Position numbers and translations under genes: made by a program. Of a stretch of DNA of 64,000 nt, positions 9,246-17,823 are shown piece after piece (the stretch's first letter is position 1; the number at the start of each line of letters is the position of its first letter). The notes beneath the pieces were generated by a model. It had not been told where the DNA came from and did no database searches. It saw only the letters and a list, made by a program, of their open reading frames with translations. Source of the DNA: JAFEDN01 sp965651935 (lineage in GTDB: Bacteria > Pseudomonadota > Gammaproteobacteria > Coxiellales > Coxiellaceae); assembly GCA_965651935.1 (NCBI GenBank), contig CBFGTC010000004.1, forward strand, positions 68,259 to 132,258, read 5' to 3'.

Positions 9246-10796
9246 TCAATTGGGTTTAATATCAATAATGGGTTGGTTAATGTCAGCTGGAGCAGGAGTT
9301 GAAGTAAAAAACCGCATTAATTTGGTTAGGGAAAACCACTCACAAGGCGTTCTGCGTGAAGGCGTTTCTAAACTTTGATATGGAATTTCTGAAATATTTA
9401 TTATTAGAGATTCCGAGGATTTTGATTCTTGAGATTCGTAAGTTTCCGGAGAGTGAGTAATGCTGGTTTGAGTAGGGCAGCAGCTAGCCAAAGTTTTCAA
9501 TGGGAACATGACAATTTGGGCAAGCTTGTTGCCAAAAAAATTAAATTGGATGTATCCTTTTCTGAGCATAAAACCAGTAAAAGCGGTAGCCACGCCTGCG
9601 GCAAGCATGCTTAAAGGTAAAGCTAGCGGATTATATCCACGATTTATAGCCAGTAATAAATTAAGAATCAATAAACGCTCATCTCCGCCTTTTTGCATGA
9701 TTTTAGCTAAAATAGGAAGAAGTTTATCGTGATACTGTTTGAGGACTTCATTGGAACTGAGCACGGTTAAAATTGCTGCGGTCCAAACAGGTGTGTAATA
9801 GCCCGTGATTAAAAAAATGGATAAACCGGCACTGGCAATTAGTGAGGCAGCCTTTTCAGGAATCAAAGGCTTCTCATCTTTTGTTAACCCACGGATAAAA
9901 TAGTAAAAATTTTGGGAAAGAAAAATCATTAATAAGGCATCCCATCCAGCAGACGCAATATTATAACCATAGCTTGCTATACATTCCTGTGAAAAACACA
10001 AGGGAGTGAGCTCTGTACTATAAAGGGTCTGGAGCATGGTGGCATCTAAAGGTCCTGGATAGACTCCATACTGAGGGGGTGCGAAGGCGGGACAGCTACT
10101 GATTTCAGTATCAATATATTTCATATAAGGCATTACCGAGCAAAATTTGCCCATAGGAGTGTCCTTAAGTTGCTGTTCAATAAGGGAAGTACTTTCGGAA
10201 TGGTCCAGATTTAAGCCAAGAGTATGCCCTACTTCATGGGACATTGCGCTTAACATTTGTGGGATTGTAATAGTTAAGTTTTGACCTATACCCCAATAAG
10301 TAGAATTGTCCGGTAAAAAAATAAATGAATCTTTTATATAGCCGTTATTGTCTAATATATTAGTTGTAAAAGCGAAAAAATCAGTGCCAACATATTTTTT
10401 GATTTTCTCTGGGCTAATTGGATAAATATAAATACCTCGATCGACCAGTTTAGAGTCAGGGATTTCAGTAAAAGTTAAAGTTCCGTTACTGGCTTGGGTC
10501 CACTTATCAAAGATAATACGCATATTTTGACTCATGGAATCTCGCATAATCCTGCTAGGAATAGAGGGGATAATACCCTTAAAAATCAAAGGTAACTGTA
10601 CCAGAAGGGTTTTCCAAAAATTGACCGGAGCGAATCCATAGTAAATAACTTGATCTTTGGGTCTGCGTCTAATAAAAGTGTCTTGATAAGCTTGAGGGGT
10701 TATAGATGAGCAATCCGGATTTCCACATTGATTCAAAGCATCTAAATAAGGGGGATAGTTTTCAGTCAGAGTATTTTTTAATTCTATTCGGCTCAT
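9246..10796 (-). CDS. Predicted metzincin-like zinc protease with C-terminal membrane helices
   Basis: 516 residues. The central domain has SHEVGHTLGLNLDHS (residues 186-200): H187, E188 and H191 are the classic HExxH, G194 follows as in metzincins, and a later SVMPY could be the Met-turn. The third zinc ligand is unusual: the canonical position (197) is Leu and a His occurs two residues later (H199). No signal peptide is visible. The C-terminal half has three or four hydrophobic segments (about 295-430), then a Ser/Glu-rich polar tail with a CC pair. Not recognised as a housekeeping enzyme. A host-directed membrane protease or effector is possible but unproven. Monocistronic on the minus strand between hemF and comF. 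Confidence 0.65.
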   Translation of the reverse strand: MSRIELKNTLTENYPPYLDALNQCGNPDCSSITPQAYQDTFIRRRPKDQVIYYGFAPVNFWKTLLVQLPLIFKGIIPSIPSRIMRDSMSQNMRIIFDKWTQASNGTLTFTEIPDSKLVDRGIYIYPISPEKIKKYVGTDFFAFTTNILDNNGYIKDSFIFLPDNSTYWGIGQNLTITIPQMLSAMSHEVGHTLGLNLDHSESTSLIEQQLKDTPMGKFCSVMPYMKYIDTEISSCPAFAPPQYGVYPGPLDATMLQTLYSTELTPLCFSQECIASYGYNIASAGWDALLMIFLSQNFYYFIRGLTKDEKPLIPEKAASLIASAGLSIFLITGYYTPVWTAAILTVLSSNEVLKQYHDKLLPILAKIMQKGGDERLLILNLLLAINRGYNPLALPLSMLAAGVATAFTGFMLRKGYIQFNFFGNKLAQIVMFPLKTLASCCPTQTSITHSPETYESQESKSSESLIINISEIPYQSLETPSRRTPCEWFSLTKLMRFFTSTPAPADINQPIIDIKPN

Positions 10797-10897
10797 GATG
10801 GGTTCTCTTTTATATATTTTATTTACTTAAGTGATCTTATGACCTAAAATGTTATCATTAATGCATTAAAATTACAATAGAGAAATGTTGAGCGAAT

Positions 10898-11602
10898 TTA
10901 TGCGGCGCGTGAACAGCTCCATACTTCAATTTTCTGAAGACCGTTTTCGTATAAACACTGACTTAAAGCTTGGGCTGTTTCACCCGTGGTCATCACATCA
11001 TCTAAAATAGCGACGTGTTGAAAAGGAATGCGAGAGCGTACTTTAAATACCTTTTGCAAATTGCTGCGGCGTTGTTGCGCATTTAATTTGCTTTGTGGCC
11101 GGGTATGGATAACTCTTTGGACTGAATTCGTCAATAGAGGGATTTTTAAAATTTTGGCGACTATTTTGGCAATTTCTAAGGCTTGATTAAATCCCCGCTG
11201 ACGCAAGCGTCGATGATGTAATGGGACCGGGATAATGCATTCTGGCAGGGGATTGGATAAATGTTTGACCCACTCCGCTAATGAGCGAGCTAAAATAGGG
11301 GCATAATACAATTGATGGTGGAATTTTAATTGCACAATCCAACTGGACACCGGTGGCTCATAACGAAAGGGACTGAGATTGCGGAGGAATAGAGTGGGGC
11401 AGTTAATACAGTTTCCGCAATAATCCAGCGTAAGACCGGTAGGTAATGCACATTTTTGACAGGCTGTGGTATTCCAGGGTAAATTTTTATAACACTTTGC
11501 ACATAAATCGGAATCTTGAACTAAGTTTGCTTTACAAAGGCAACAGCGCGGCGGAAAAATCAAATGATTGATTAAAGCCATTAGGCTGATAAGCATTTTC
11601 AT
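10898..11602 (-). CDS. comF: ComF family phosphoribosyltransferase-like protein
   Basis: 234 residues. The N-terminal zinc-finger-like part has two CxxC pairs (CCLC at about 20-23 and CAKC at about 34-37) and a further cluster CQKC...CGNC. The C-terminal type I phosphoribosyltransferase fold carries the PRPP loop VAILDDVMTTGETA. The segment RLRQRGFNQALEIAK is diagnostic of ComF. Family members act in natural transformation (DNA uptake) in competent bacteria. The start at 11602 is uncertain: ATGs at 11596 and 11581 are also possible and none has a clear ribosome site. Divergent from bioC. Confidence 0.92.
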   Translation of the reverse strand: MKMLISLMALINHLIFPPRCCLCKANLVQDSDLCAKCYKNLPWNTTACQKCALPTGLTLDYCGNCINCPTLFLRNLSPFRYEPPVSSWIVQLKFHHQLYYAPILARSLAEWVKHLSNPLPECIIPVPLHHRRLRQRGFNQALEIAKIVAKILKIPLLTNSVQRVIHTRPQSKLNAQQRRSNLQKVFKVRSRIPFQHVAILDDVMTTGETAQALSQCLYENGLQKIEVWSCSRAA

Positions 11603-11758
11603 GCATATAGCTTAAATGAAGGCGAAATTTCCTCAATACAGTATTTGCTCGATTAAATGCATCTAAATTTTAAAGATATCAATGAGATACGGATTTACTT
11701 TAATGAACAATACCGATGTTCATCTATTTAAAGACTTTGAACAGTTCTGAATCATTGG

Positions 11759-11788
11759 TTGACCAAGATTGCGTTTTTCGTGTATCTT
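11759..11788 (+). promoter_or_regulatory. Promoter of bioC-msrB
   Basis: TTGACC (11759-11764), an 18-base spacer and TATCTT (11783-11788) form a good sigma-70-type promoter. Transcription would begin near 11795, which excludes the in-frame TTG at 11759 as the bioC start and supports ATG 11819. Confidence 0.55.
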
Positions 11789-11818
11789 GGTGATCTATTC
11801 TTAAGTATCAAAAAAATA

Positions 11819-12676
11819 ATGACCATTCTTGAATTAAAGCGAGTTATTGCGAATTTTAACAAGTGTGCACACCAATACGATCAATACGCTTTTTTGCAAA
11901 ATGAAATAGCGGATCGTTTAGTTGACCGACTTGAAATTGTTAGATTAAATCCCGAACGGATTCTCGATATTGGCGCCAGGGCCGGTTACTCTAGCCAATT
12001 ATTGCGGAAACGCTATCCACAGGCTCAAGTGATTTCGCTCGATTGGGCGCAAAATTTTGTGAAAATAGCTTTAAATTCACAAACCATAGGAATCTGTGCT
12101 CAACCTGAAAACGTTCCAATAGCACCACGCTCCGTGGATTTAATTTGCGCTAATCTCACTTGGCACTGGTTGAATAACCCAATCCAAGCGTTAAAAGAAT
12201 GGAGAAGATTGCTAAAACCTGGAGGCTTGCTGATGTTTTCTACTTGCGGCCCAGATACCTTTTATGAATTGCGTGCTAGCTTTGCCGCAGTCGATGAACT
12301 GCCCCATGTGCATTTATTTTTGGATATGCACGACATTGGCGATGCACTGGTAGCCGCTCAATATATTGATCCTGTCATGCAAGCCGAGAAAATATATCTC
12401 AATTACTCTTCACTGACATCACTGTGGCGGGATTTGCGTAAAACCGGCGTGAGCAATGCTTTAGCGGATAGACGTCGAACTTTAACTGGCAAAAATCGCT
12501 GGCGGCGTATGTTAATTGAGTACGAAAAAAAAGGTTCGGCGCAAGAAGGCTGGCCTGCCACCATCGAAGTAATTTACGGTTTGGGTTGGGCGGAAGATTC
12601 ACCCTTTGCACAGCAAAATGAAGTGGGAGAAATCGCTATTCCAATTGAGCATATAAGGAGAAAAACCCATGAATAA
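11819..12676 (+). CDS. bioC: Malonyl-ACP O-methyltransferase BioC-like
   Basis: SAM-dependent methyltransferase of 285 residues from ATG 11819. Motif I reads ILDIGARAGYSSQLL; further class I methyltransferase features are VDLICANLTWHWLNNP (motif IV region) and LLKPGGLLMFSTCGPDTFYEL. The N-terminal FNKCAHQYDQYAFLQNEIADRL matches BioC, which methylates malonyl-ACP to start pimeloyl (biotin precursor) synthesis. The glycine-rich loop has Ala-Arg where Gly is usual (GARAGY). No other bio gene is in the window, so the assignment rests on sequence alone; a generic methyltransferase is the alternative. The stop overlaps msrB by 8 bases. Confidence 0.8.
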   Translation: MTILELKRVIANFNKCAHQYDQYAFLQNEIADRLVDRLEIVRLNPERILDIGARAGYSSQLLRKRYPQAQVISLDWAQNFVKIALNSQTIGICAQPENVPIAPRSVDLICANLTWHWLNNPIQALKEWRRLLKPGGLLMFSTCGPDTFYELRASFAAVDELPHVHLFLDMHDIGDALVAAQYIDPVMQAEKIYLNYSSLTSLWRDLRKTGVSNALADRRRTLTGKNRWRRMLIEYEKKGSAQEGWPATIEVIYGLGWAEDSPFAQQNEVGEIAIPIEHIRRKTHE

Positions 12677-13070
12677 AATTCACAAAAGCCCGGAAAAATG
12701 GCGAGAACAATTGACTGCTGAACAGTATCGCATCACTCGAGAAAAAGGCACTGAACGTGCTTTTACTGGTGAATATTATGATTGCCATGAAGAAGGAATT
12801 TACCATTGCGTGTGTTGTGGACAAATCTTATTTCATTCCCAGGATAAATTCGATTCGGGCTGTGGCTGGCCGAGCTTTACTCATCCTGCTTACGAAAAAT
12901 CAATCGATACTCAATCTGATACAACCCTAGGAATGGCGCGTACGGAGGTAATATGCTCACGCTGCGACGCGCATCTGGGCCATGTTTTTGATGATGGACC
13001 AGATCCCACGGGTTTGCGGTACTGTATCAATTCAGCTTCTCTTAAATTGCGGCGTAAAAAAAATCCTTAA
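12669..13070 (+). CDS. msrB: Peptide-methionine (R)-S-oxide reductase
   Basis: Repairs methionine-R-sulfoxide in oxidised proteins. 133 residues, full family length. Two zinc CxxC pairs (CVCCG near residue 46 and CSRCD near 96), SGCGWPSFTHP in the active site, and the catalytic cysteine in RYCINSAS. Good ribosome site (AAGGAG, 8 bases before the ATG). Overlaps the end of bioC by 8 bases, so it is translated from the same message. Confidence 0.97.
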   Translation: MNKIHKSPEKWREQLTAEQYRITREKGTERAFTGEYYDCHEEGIYHCVCCGQILFHSQDKFDSGCGWPSFTHPAYEKSIDTQSDTTLGMARTEVICSRCDAHLGHVFDDGPDPTGLRYCINSASLKLRRKKNP

Positions 13071-13081
13071 AGTCACCAGCT

Positions 13082-14302
13082 TTACATTTCGCTAATGCGT
13101 TTTTTTTTTGCAGACCGGTGGCGTTCTTTGCGGTCAACGTCAATATAACGATCAGTAATGAGTAAGGAGCTATGCCCAGCATCGTCACGCACGTGCTCTC
13201 GAGGACGATACTTTACGTCATCCGAAATACCAGTGTGGCGTAACCAGTGCACAGTGGCTTCTTGTAAGAGATCAGCGTCCTCGCCATGGCCGTCTGTCTT
13301 TAAGCGATCCACGGCGAAATCAAAACAATATTGTACAATACGTCGCACATAATTCGTGCTGGAGATCGGCTCAGGTGATTTTTCTTTGGGTAAAAGCGGA
13401 GTGTTATCGCTTATACTGGGAAAATCGCTTAATCCTAAATACCGCCGCCAGCGCCGCAGCGCTTTTAACATTGCATCACTAACCGCAATGTCTCGTTTTT
13501 TATTTCCTTTCCCCACAGTCATAAACCACCAATTCCCATCCTGGTCCCGAAAAAAATGACTCATTTTAGGAGACCAGTTTTGATTGGCAGTAAGTTCGGA
13601 GATCCGCAAATAAAGCGAATAAAGCGCGGACATGATAAATAAAGTACGCTCGTATTTCGGATTTTGCGCCGCTAACGTTTGAGCACTTTCCATAACATAG
13701 AGCCATTGTAATTCGGATAAACGCCTGATTGTTTTCGTGTCTTGCTGTCCCTGATAAAAACGAGTTTTTCGCTTAATGAGCGCGACAGGATTTCGATGGA
13801 CATACTCTTCTTGAAGTAAACAATTAAAAAAAGTACTTAAAATGGAAAATATTTCTTGAATACTCCCTGAGGTCAATTTAAATTTTTTTATTTCGGGAGA
13901 GTAGCCTAAATGATAAGCAGATTTAGGAATGGTCGCCACAAAAGGCCGCCACAGCGGATTAGGGACACGTTTTCCTTCGGATTCAATAAAACGCGGTAGT
14001 TTAGAGGTGCTAATCCAGGTAAGGGGAGGACGCTTACAAAAATCAATATACGATTCAATATCCATTGGAGTTAGGTTTTTTAAAGTTTTGTCAGCAATTA
14101 AATTACACCATTGCAGCAATCGCTCCACTTCTCGTCGATAGGAATTAAATGTGCCTTTCTTGGCTTTATATGCAATTAAAAAACGCTTTGAAATTACAAA
14201 ATCTTCTTCACAAAAATTTTTATACTGAGAGAAATTAATCTCCGTCTCCTCCAGATTTTCTAGGTTGTCAAATAAGGCTATTGGAATGGTATCTTCACTC
14301 AT
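13082..14302 (-). CDS. Solitary tyrosine recombinase / phage-type integrase
   Basis: 406 residues. The N-terminal half is a SAM-like core-binding domain. The C-terminal catalytic domain shows all five residues expected: Arg in YLRISELTA, Lys in GKGNKKRDI, HWLRHT (box II H-x-x-R), GHSS and the nucleophile in TDRYIDV. No phage genes, tRNA or repeat are seen beside it, so it may be a domesticated or chromosomal recombinase rather than the tail of an element. It differs clearly from the two integrases at 46.7 and 50.8 kb. Divergent from the small gene at 14488. Confidence 0.88.
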   Translation of the reverse strand: MSEDTIPIALFDNLENLEETEINFSQYKNFCEEDFVISKRFLIAYKAKKGTFNSYRREVERLLQWCNLIADKTLKNLTPMDIESYIDFCKRPPLTWISTSKLPRFIESEGKRVPNPLWRPFVATIPKSAYHLGYSPEIKKFKLTSGSIQEIFSILSTFFNCLLQEEYVHRNPVALIKRKTRFYQGQQDTKTIRRLSELQWLYVMESAQTLAAQNPKYERTLFIMSALYSLYLRISELTANQNWSPKMSHFFRDQDGNWWFMTVGKGNKKRDIAVSDAMLKALRRWRRYLGLSDFPSISDNTPLLPKEKSPEPISSTNYVRRIVQYCFDFAVDRLKTDGHGEDADLLQEATVHWLRHTGISDDVKYRPREHVRDDAGHSSLLITDRYIDVDRKERHRSAKKKRISEM

Positions 14303-14398
14303 TTGTCCATTTTCTATGAAGGTTTGCCGATACGCAAGAGCAGTGACAAAAAATCAATTTATTGTAGAAAATATAGCTAAAAATGCAATTTTTAAAAT

Positions 14399-14427
14399 TT
14401 GACAGTTAATTTTTTGTGTCCTAGATT
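14399..14427 (+). promoter_or_regulatory. Strong sigma-70 promoter for the small gene at 14488
   Basis: TTGACA (14399-14404, perfect -35), a 17-base spacer and TAGATT (14422-14427, 4 of 6). Transcription would begin near 14434, leaving a leader of about 54 bases before the ATG. Confidence 0.6.
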
Positions 14428-14487
14428 TAAACTAAGTAAATATGATTTACTGGATTTAATTAATTAACTTAACGTAGGAGATAGAAA

Positions 14488-14643
14488 ATGGAAATCAGAT
14501 GCTCAAATCCGCAAAATAATGACCGCCCACGTTCGCAGAACAGTTCTTTCAATAAAGATCAACAAAGTCCTTCGAAACAAGGTGGAAAACAACCGCAAAA
14601 ACCAAATCAAAATCCGCAAAATCCACAAAATCCGCGTCATTAA
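14488..14643 (+). CDS. Small Pro/Asn/Gln-rich protein, 51 residues
   Basis: Short reading frame (51 codons) with an excellent ribosome site (TAGGAGA, ATG 7 bases on), a consensus promoter upstream and a perfect intrinsic terminator 25 bases after the stop. The product begins MEIRCSNPQNN and becomes a basic, disordered run of Gln, Pro, Asn and Lys, ending NPQNPQNPRH with three NPQ-type repeats. It has no membrane segment or signal peptide. Function unknown; low complexity makes homology hard to judge. The complete transcription unit (about 260 nt) is the main evidence that it is real. It could also be, or double as, a small RNA. Confidence 0.6.
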   Translation: MEIRCSNPQNNDRPRSQNSSFNKDQQSPSKQGGKQPQKPNQNPQNPQNPRH

Positions 14644-14667
14644 TAAAAAAGGCTTGGATTTGAAAAG

Positions 14668-14700
14668 ACGGCTACATGTCTAACATGTGGCCGTTTTTTT
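14668..14700 (+). terminator. Intrinsic terminator of the small gene
   Basis: ACGGCTACATGT (14668-14679) pairs over 12 bp, with one G-T pair, with ACATGTGGCCGT (14683-14694) around a 3-base loop, followed by a run of seven T. Confidence 0.9.
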
Positions 14701-14781
14701 AGGTATTATATCTCAAGTTATTCAATTAGTTATTGTGCTATATTTAATCAATAATTTTTTTAAAAAGGTGAGGGAAAAACG

Positions 14782-15237
14782 ATGAACAAAGTCATTTCGA
14801 TCATGGCCGTTGCGGTTACTTCAGCCGGATTAGCTATTACGGGTTGCACCCCAGGTAATAATGTCCCAGGTTCAACCGCCGCAGGAGCTGTCGCTGGAGG
14901 TTTAGCAGGAGGTCTTTTATTTAAAGGCAGTCCTGCTGGTGTCATTGGCGGTGCTTTATTGGGCGGTATTGTAGGTAATGTTATCGGCAACCAAATGGAT
15001 GCTCGAGATCGTGCTTATATGGAAAATGCCATTGTTGTCACTCCCGTGCACGAAACAGTAGTATGGACCAATAATGAAACCGGAGTGATTTATCGAGTCA
15101 CCCCAACCCGGGTATACTATTATGAAGGCCGCCACTGCCGAGATTACACCAGCCGCGCTTATATTAATGGCCAATGGCGTGTGGCTTATGGACGTGTTTG
15201 TCAGTATCCCAGCGGTAATTGGAGAGTGATTAATTAA
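14782..15237 (+). CDS. Glycine-zipper outer membrane lipoprotein (17-kDa antigen-like)
   Basis: 151 residues. A signal peptide of about 20 residues ends in a lipobox (AITGC), so residue C22 should be lipidated. Residues about 35-75 are a glycine zipper: alternating Gly/Ala runs such as GAVAGGLAGGLLF and GGALLGGIVGNVIG. The C-terminal part is Tyr/Arg-rich with several aromatic beta-like strands. The layout resembles rickettsial 17-kDa surface antigen and SlyB/YcfJ-type lipoproteins, which sit in the outer membrane. Ribosome site GTGAGG. hemB follows after 25 bases. Confidence 0.85.
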   Translation: MNKVISIMAVAVTSAGLAITGCTPGNNVPGSTAAGAVAGGLAGGLLFKGSPAGVIGGALLGGIVGNVIGNQMDARDRAYMENAIVVTPVHETVVWTNNETGVIYRVTPTRVYYYEGRHCRDYTSRAYINGQWRVAYGRVCQYPSGNWRVIN

Positions 15238-15262
15238 TGAGTTTACGAGAGGATAGCTTAAA

Positions 15263-16276
15263 ATGGTGAATGCGTCGTTTCCACAAATTCGGATGCGGCG
15301 CTTGCGTCGTTCACCTAATCTCAGGCGTTTAGTGCGTGAACATAACCTCTCCGCGTCTAATCTGGTTTTACCGCTTTTTATTAAACACGGAACAGGCCAT
15401 AAAATTCCTATCCAATCGTTAATTGGACATTATCAGTGGAGTATTGATTGTTTAGGCGAAGAAATACAAAAAATCCGCGAGCTTAACATCCCGGCGGTTA
15501 TCCTATTTGGCATTCCTTCCTATAAAGATGAATGCGGTTCTTCGGCATTAGAAGAGCACGGCGTGATTCAATCCGCCATTTCAGCTATCAAAACCTGGGC
15601 GCCAGAATTATTGGTTATATCCGATCTGTGCTTTTGCGAATATACCAGTCACGGTCATTGCGGAGTCATTGCTTCGCACCAGCAAGGTGAAGTGATCGTC
15701 GATAATGACAAGACCCTTGATTTATTAGCACAACAAGCTGTCAGTCATGCCCAAGCCGGTGCTGATATCATCGCTCCCAGTGGCATGATGGATGGCATGG
15801 TGCAAGCGATCCGCCATGGCTTGGACAGGGCTGGTTTTACAGAACTGTCCATCTTAAGTTATGCCGTGAAATATGCCTCTGCATTTTATGGACCATTTCG
15901 CGAAGCTGCCGGTTCAGGCGCACCACAGCATGGGGGCAGGCAAACCTACCAAATGGACCCCGCTAATAGTTATATGGCTTTACGAGAAGCGGAACTGGAC
16001 GTTGCCGAAGGAGCAGATATGTTAATGGTCAAACCTGCTCACACCTATCTTGATATTATTTATCGAGTGAAACAACGTTTCCCAGATTTACCTTTAGGTG
16101 CTTATCATGTGAGCGGAGAATACGCAATGGTAATGGCGGCGGCGCAACGAGGATGGCTTGAAGAAGAGCGTGCTATGATAGAGTCGCTGCTGGCGATTAA
16201 ACGCGCTGGCGCTGATTTTATTATTACTTATTATGCGAAAAACATTGCGGAAATGATAAAAAGAGGCCGTCTATGA
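15263..16276 (+). CDS. hemB: Delta-aminolevulinic acid dehydratase (porphobilinogen synthase)
   Basis: Condenses two 5-aminolevulinate molecules to porphobilinogen, the second step of tetrapyrrole synthesis. 337 residues. Zinc-binding cysteines are in CFCEYTSHGHCG, and the two active-site lysines in SYAVKYAS and MVKPAHTYLDI. GAYHVSGEYAM and the RLRRSPNLRRLVRE N-terminus are also typical. First gene of a tight operon: its stop overlaps the next start by 4 bases. Confidence 0.98.
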   Translation: MVNASFPQIRMRRLRRSPNLRRLVREHNLSASNLVLPLFIKHGTGHKIPIQSLIGHYQWSIDCLGEEIQKIRELNIPAVILFGIPSYKDECGSSALEEHGVIQSAISAIKTWAPELLVISDLCFCEYTSHGHCGVIASHQQGEVIVDNDKTLDLLAQQAVSHAQAGADIIAPSGMMDGMVQAIRHGLDRAGFTELSILSYAVKYASAFYGPFREAAGSGAPQHGGRQTYQMDPANSYMALREAELDVAEGADMLMVKPAHTYLDIIYRVKQRFPDLPLGAYHVSGEYAMVMAAAQRGWLEEERAMIESLLAIKRAGADFIITYYAKNIAEMIKRGRL

Positions 16277-17181
16277 GTAAAAATATTTTTATTGGAGCTG
16301 ATGGAGGAGGAACGAAAACCAAAATTATTGTGGAAGATGAAGACGGATTATTACTCGGGCAAGCCCGAAGCGGACCTGCCAATATCCGTAATTCCGTTGA
16401 ACAAGCCTGGTCCTCTATCGACTCTGGAGTCAAAGAGGCTATGAATCAAGCTGGACTAAGCCCTGATGATAAAAATTACCGTTATCATATTGGACTGGGC
16501 TTGGCAGGAACTGAAGATCCGGTCGCCAGCCGTGAATTTCTATCCCGCCCCAATTTTTATAGCACTTTATTATTAGATTCAGATGCCTATGCCGCTTGTT
16601 TAGGAGTCCACGAATGCCAAGACGGTGCAATTATCATTATCGGCACCGGAGTAGTAGGTTATGAAATTTACCAAGGCAAAAGATACGTGGTAGGCGGCTG
16701 GGGTTTTCCCCAAGGCGATACCGGCGGCGGGGCTTGGTTAGGTTTGGAAGCGGTACGTTTAACGTTTAAAAGTATTGATGGGCGTGTCGAAGCTTCCTCG
16801 CTGACTAAAGCCATTTTTTCCTACTTTGATCATGAATTGGGAAAAATTATCTCTTGGTCTACCAAAGCCAGGCCGGTTGATTTTGCTTCTTTAGCGCCTA
16901 TAGTAATTGAACATATTCAGCGTGAAGACCCTCACGCTAGCAAATTAATTAATTTGGCAGCCAAAGAAATAGATGAAATCGCTGTCACCTTGGAAAATAG
17001 ATTACCAGAACATGAAACTCCGCTGCCGTGTTGTCTATTAGGAGGAGTCGCGCCATTTGTCCAGCCACTTGTGGGAACGGATTTAAAAGCTCGATTAGTC
17101 CCGCGTAAACACGATGCCACCAAAGGCGCTATTTACATGATCCGCCGTAAAGTGTTAGGCGAAACTTCCCCCTTGACTTAA
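16273..17181 (+). CDS. BadF/BcrA-type ATPase, probable N-acetylglucosamine kinase
   Basis: 302 residues of the ASKHA (actin-like ATPase) fold. The first phosphate loop is GADGGGTKTKIIV (residues 8-20), the second IIGTGVVGYEI; GGWGFPQGDTGGGAWLG is typical of the bacterial/eukaryotic NAGK-like sugar kinases. Two genes downstream is nagA, whose substrate is GlcNAc-6-phosphate, so phosphorylation of GlcNAc (for example from recycled cell wall) is the most likely reaction. That link is from context; glucosamine or another sugar is possible. Overlaps hemB by 4 bases. Confidence 0.83.
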   Translation: MSKNIFIGADGGGTKTKIIVEDEDGLLLGQARSGPANIRNSVEQAWSSIDSGVKEAMNQAGLSPDDKNYRYHIGLGLAGTEDPVASREFLSRPNFYSTLLLDSDAYAACLGVHECQDGAIIIIGTGVVGYEIYQGKRYVVGGWGFPQGDTGGGAWLGLEAVRLTFKSIDGRVEASSLTKAIFSYFDHELGKIISWSTKARPVDFASLAPIVIEHIQREDPHASKLINLAAKEIDEIAVTLENRLPEHETPLPCCLLGGVAPFVQPLVGTDLKARLVPRKHDATKGAIYMIRRKVLGETSPLT

Positions 17182-17238
17182 TCTTCAATATTTTACACTC
17201 TGGAGCTTTGGCGTTTTAGCAAGACAGTTTCGGAGTTT

Positions 17239-17820
17239 ATGAAACAAATAGAAAATTTATTACAAATCATTATTGTCACTATCCACGATAACTTTGGTCT
17301 ATTAATGGCAATATTATTTGGATTATGGGCGTTGCAAATCCTGAATAGACTCATGGGATATCGTTTAAACTATTTGGGAATCATTCCTCGTTCAGCACGC
17401 GGTTTATTCGGTATCTTTTTTTCCCCGTTATTACACGGTAATGCTACCCACCTTTTTCTCAATAGTATTCCATTATTGGTGTTAAGCTGTTTTGTTTTGG
17501 TGGGAGGACAAGAATTGTTCTGGCGAGTCAGCTTAAGCATTATTTTAATCTCCGGCTCCTTAATTTGGTTATTAGGCCGCAAAGCCATTCACATTGGTGC
17601 TAGCTCTTTAGTCATGGGATACTGGGGGTATTTACTCATTAATGCCTATCAACACCCGAGTTTAATGGCGATTGTGCTCGCGTTGGTCTGTTTATATTAC
17701 TTTGGAGGCCTTTTTTTTGGTTTATTTCCCAGCCGGGAACAAGTGTCTTGGGAAGGTCATTTATTTGGGTGCATTGCTGGAATAATCACCAATTATTTTT
17801 TTCCTATGCCGGTGGGGTAA
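17239..17820 (+). CDS. Rhomboid-family intramembrane serine protease
   Basis: 193 residues with about six membrane helices. Rhomboid signatures: HGNATHLFLN (H66, H71, N75) in helix 2, IGASSLVMGYWG with the nucleophile S122 in helix 4, and WEGHLFGCIAG with the catalytic H174 in helix 6. The nucleophile motif is GASS instead of the usual GxSG/GxSA. It lies between the sugar kinase (57 bases) and nagA (3 bases), so it is co-transcribed with murein-recycling and haem genes; no functional reason for this is evident. Substrate unknown. Confidence 0.87.
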   Translation: MKQIENLLQIIIVTIHDNFGLLMAILFGLWALQILNRLMGYRLNYLGIIPRSARGLFGIFFSPLLHGNATHLFLNSIPLLVLSCFVLVGGQELFWRVSLSIILISGSLIWLLGRKAIHIGASSLVMGYWGYLLINAYQHPSLMAIVLALVCLYYFGGLFFGLFPSREQVSWEGHLFGCIAGIITNYFFPMPVG

Positions 17821-17823
17821 AAC

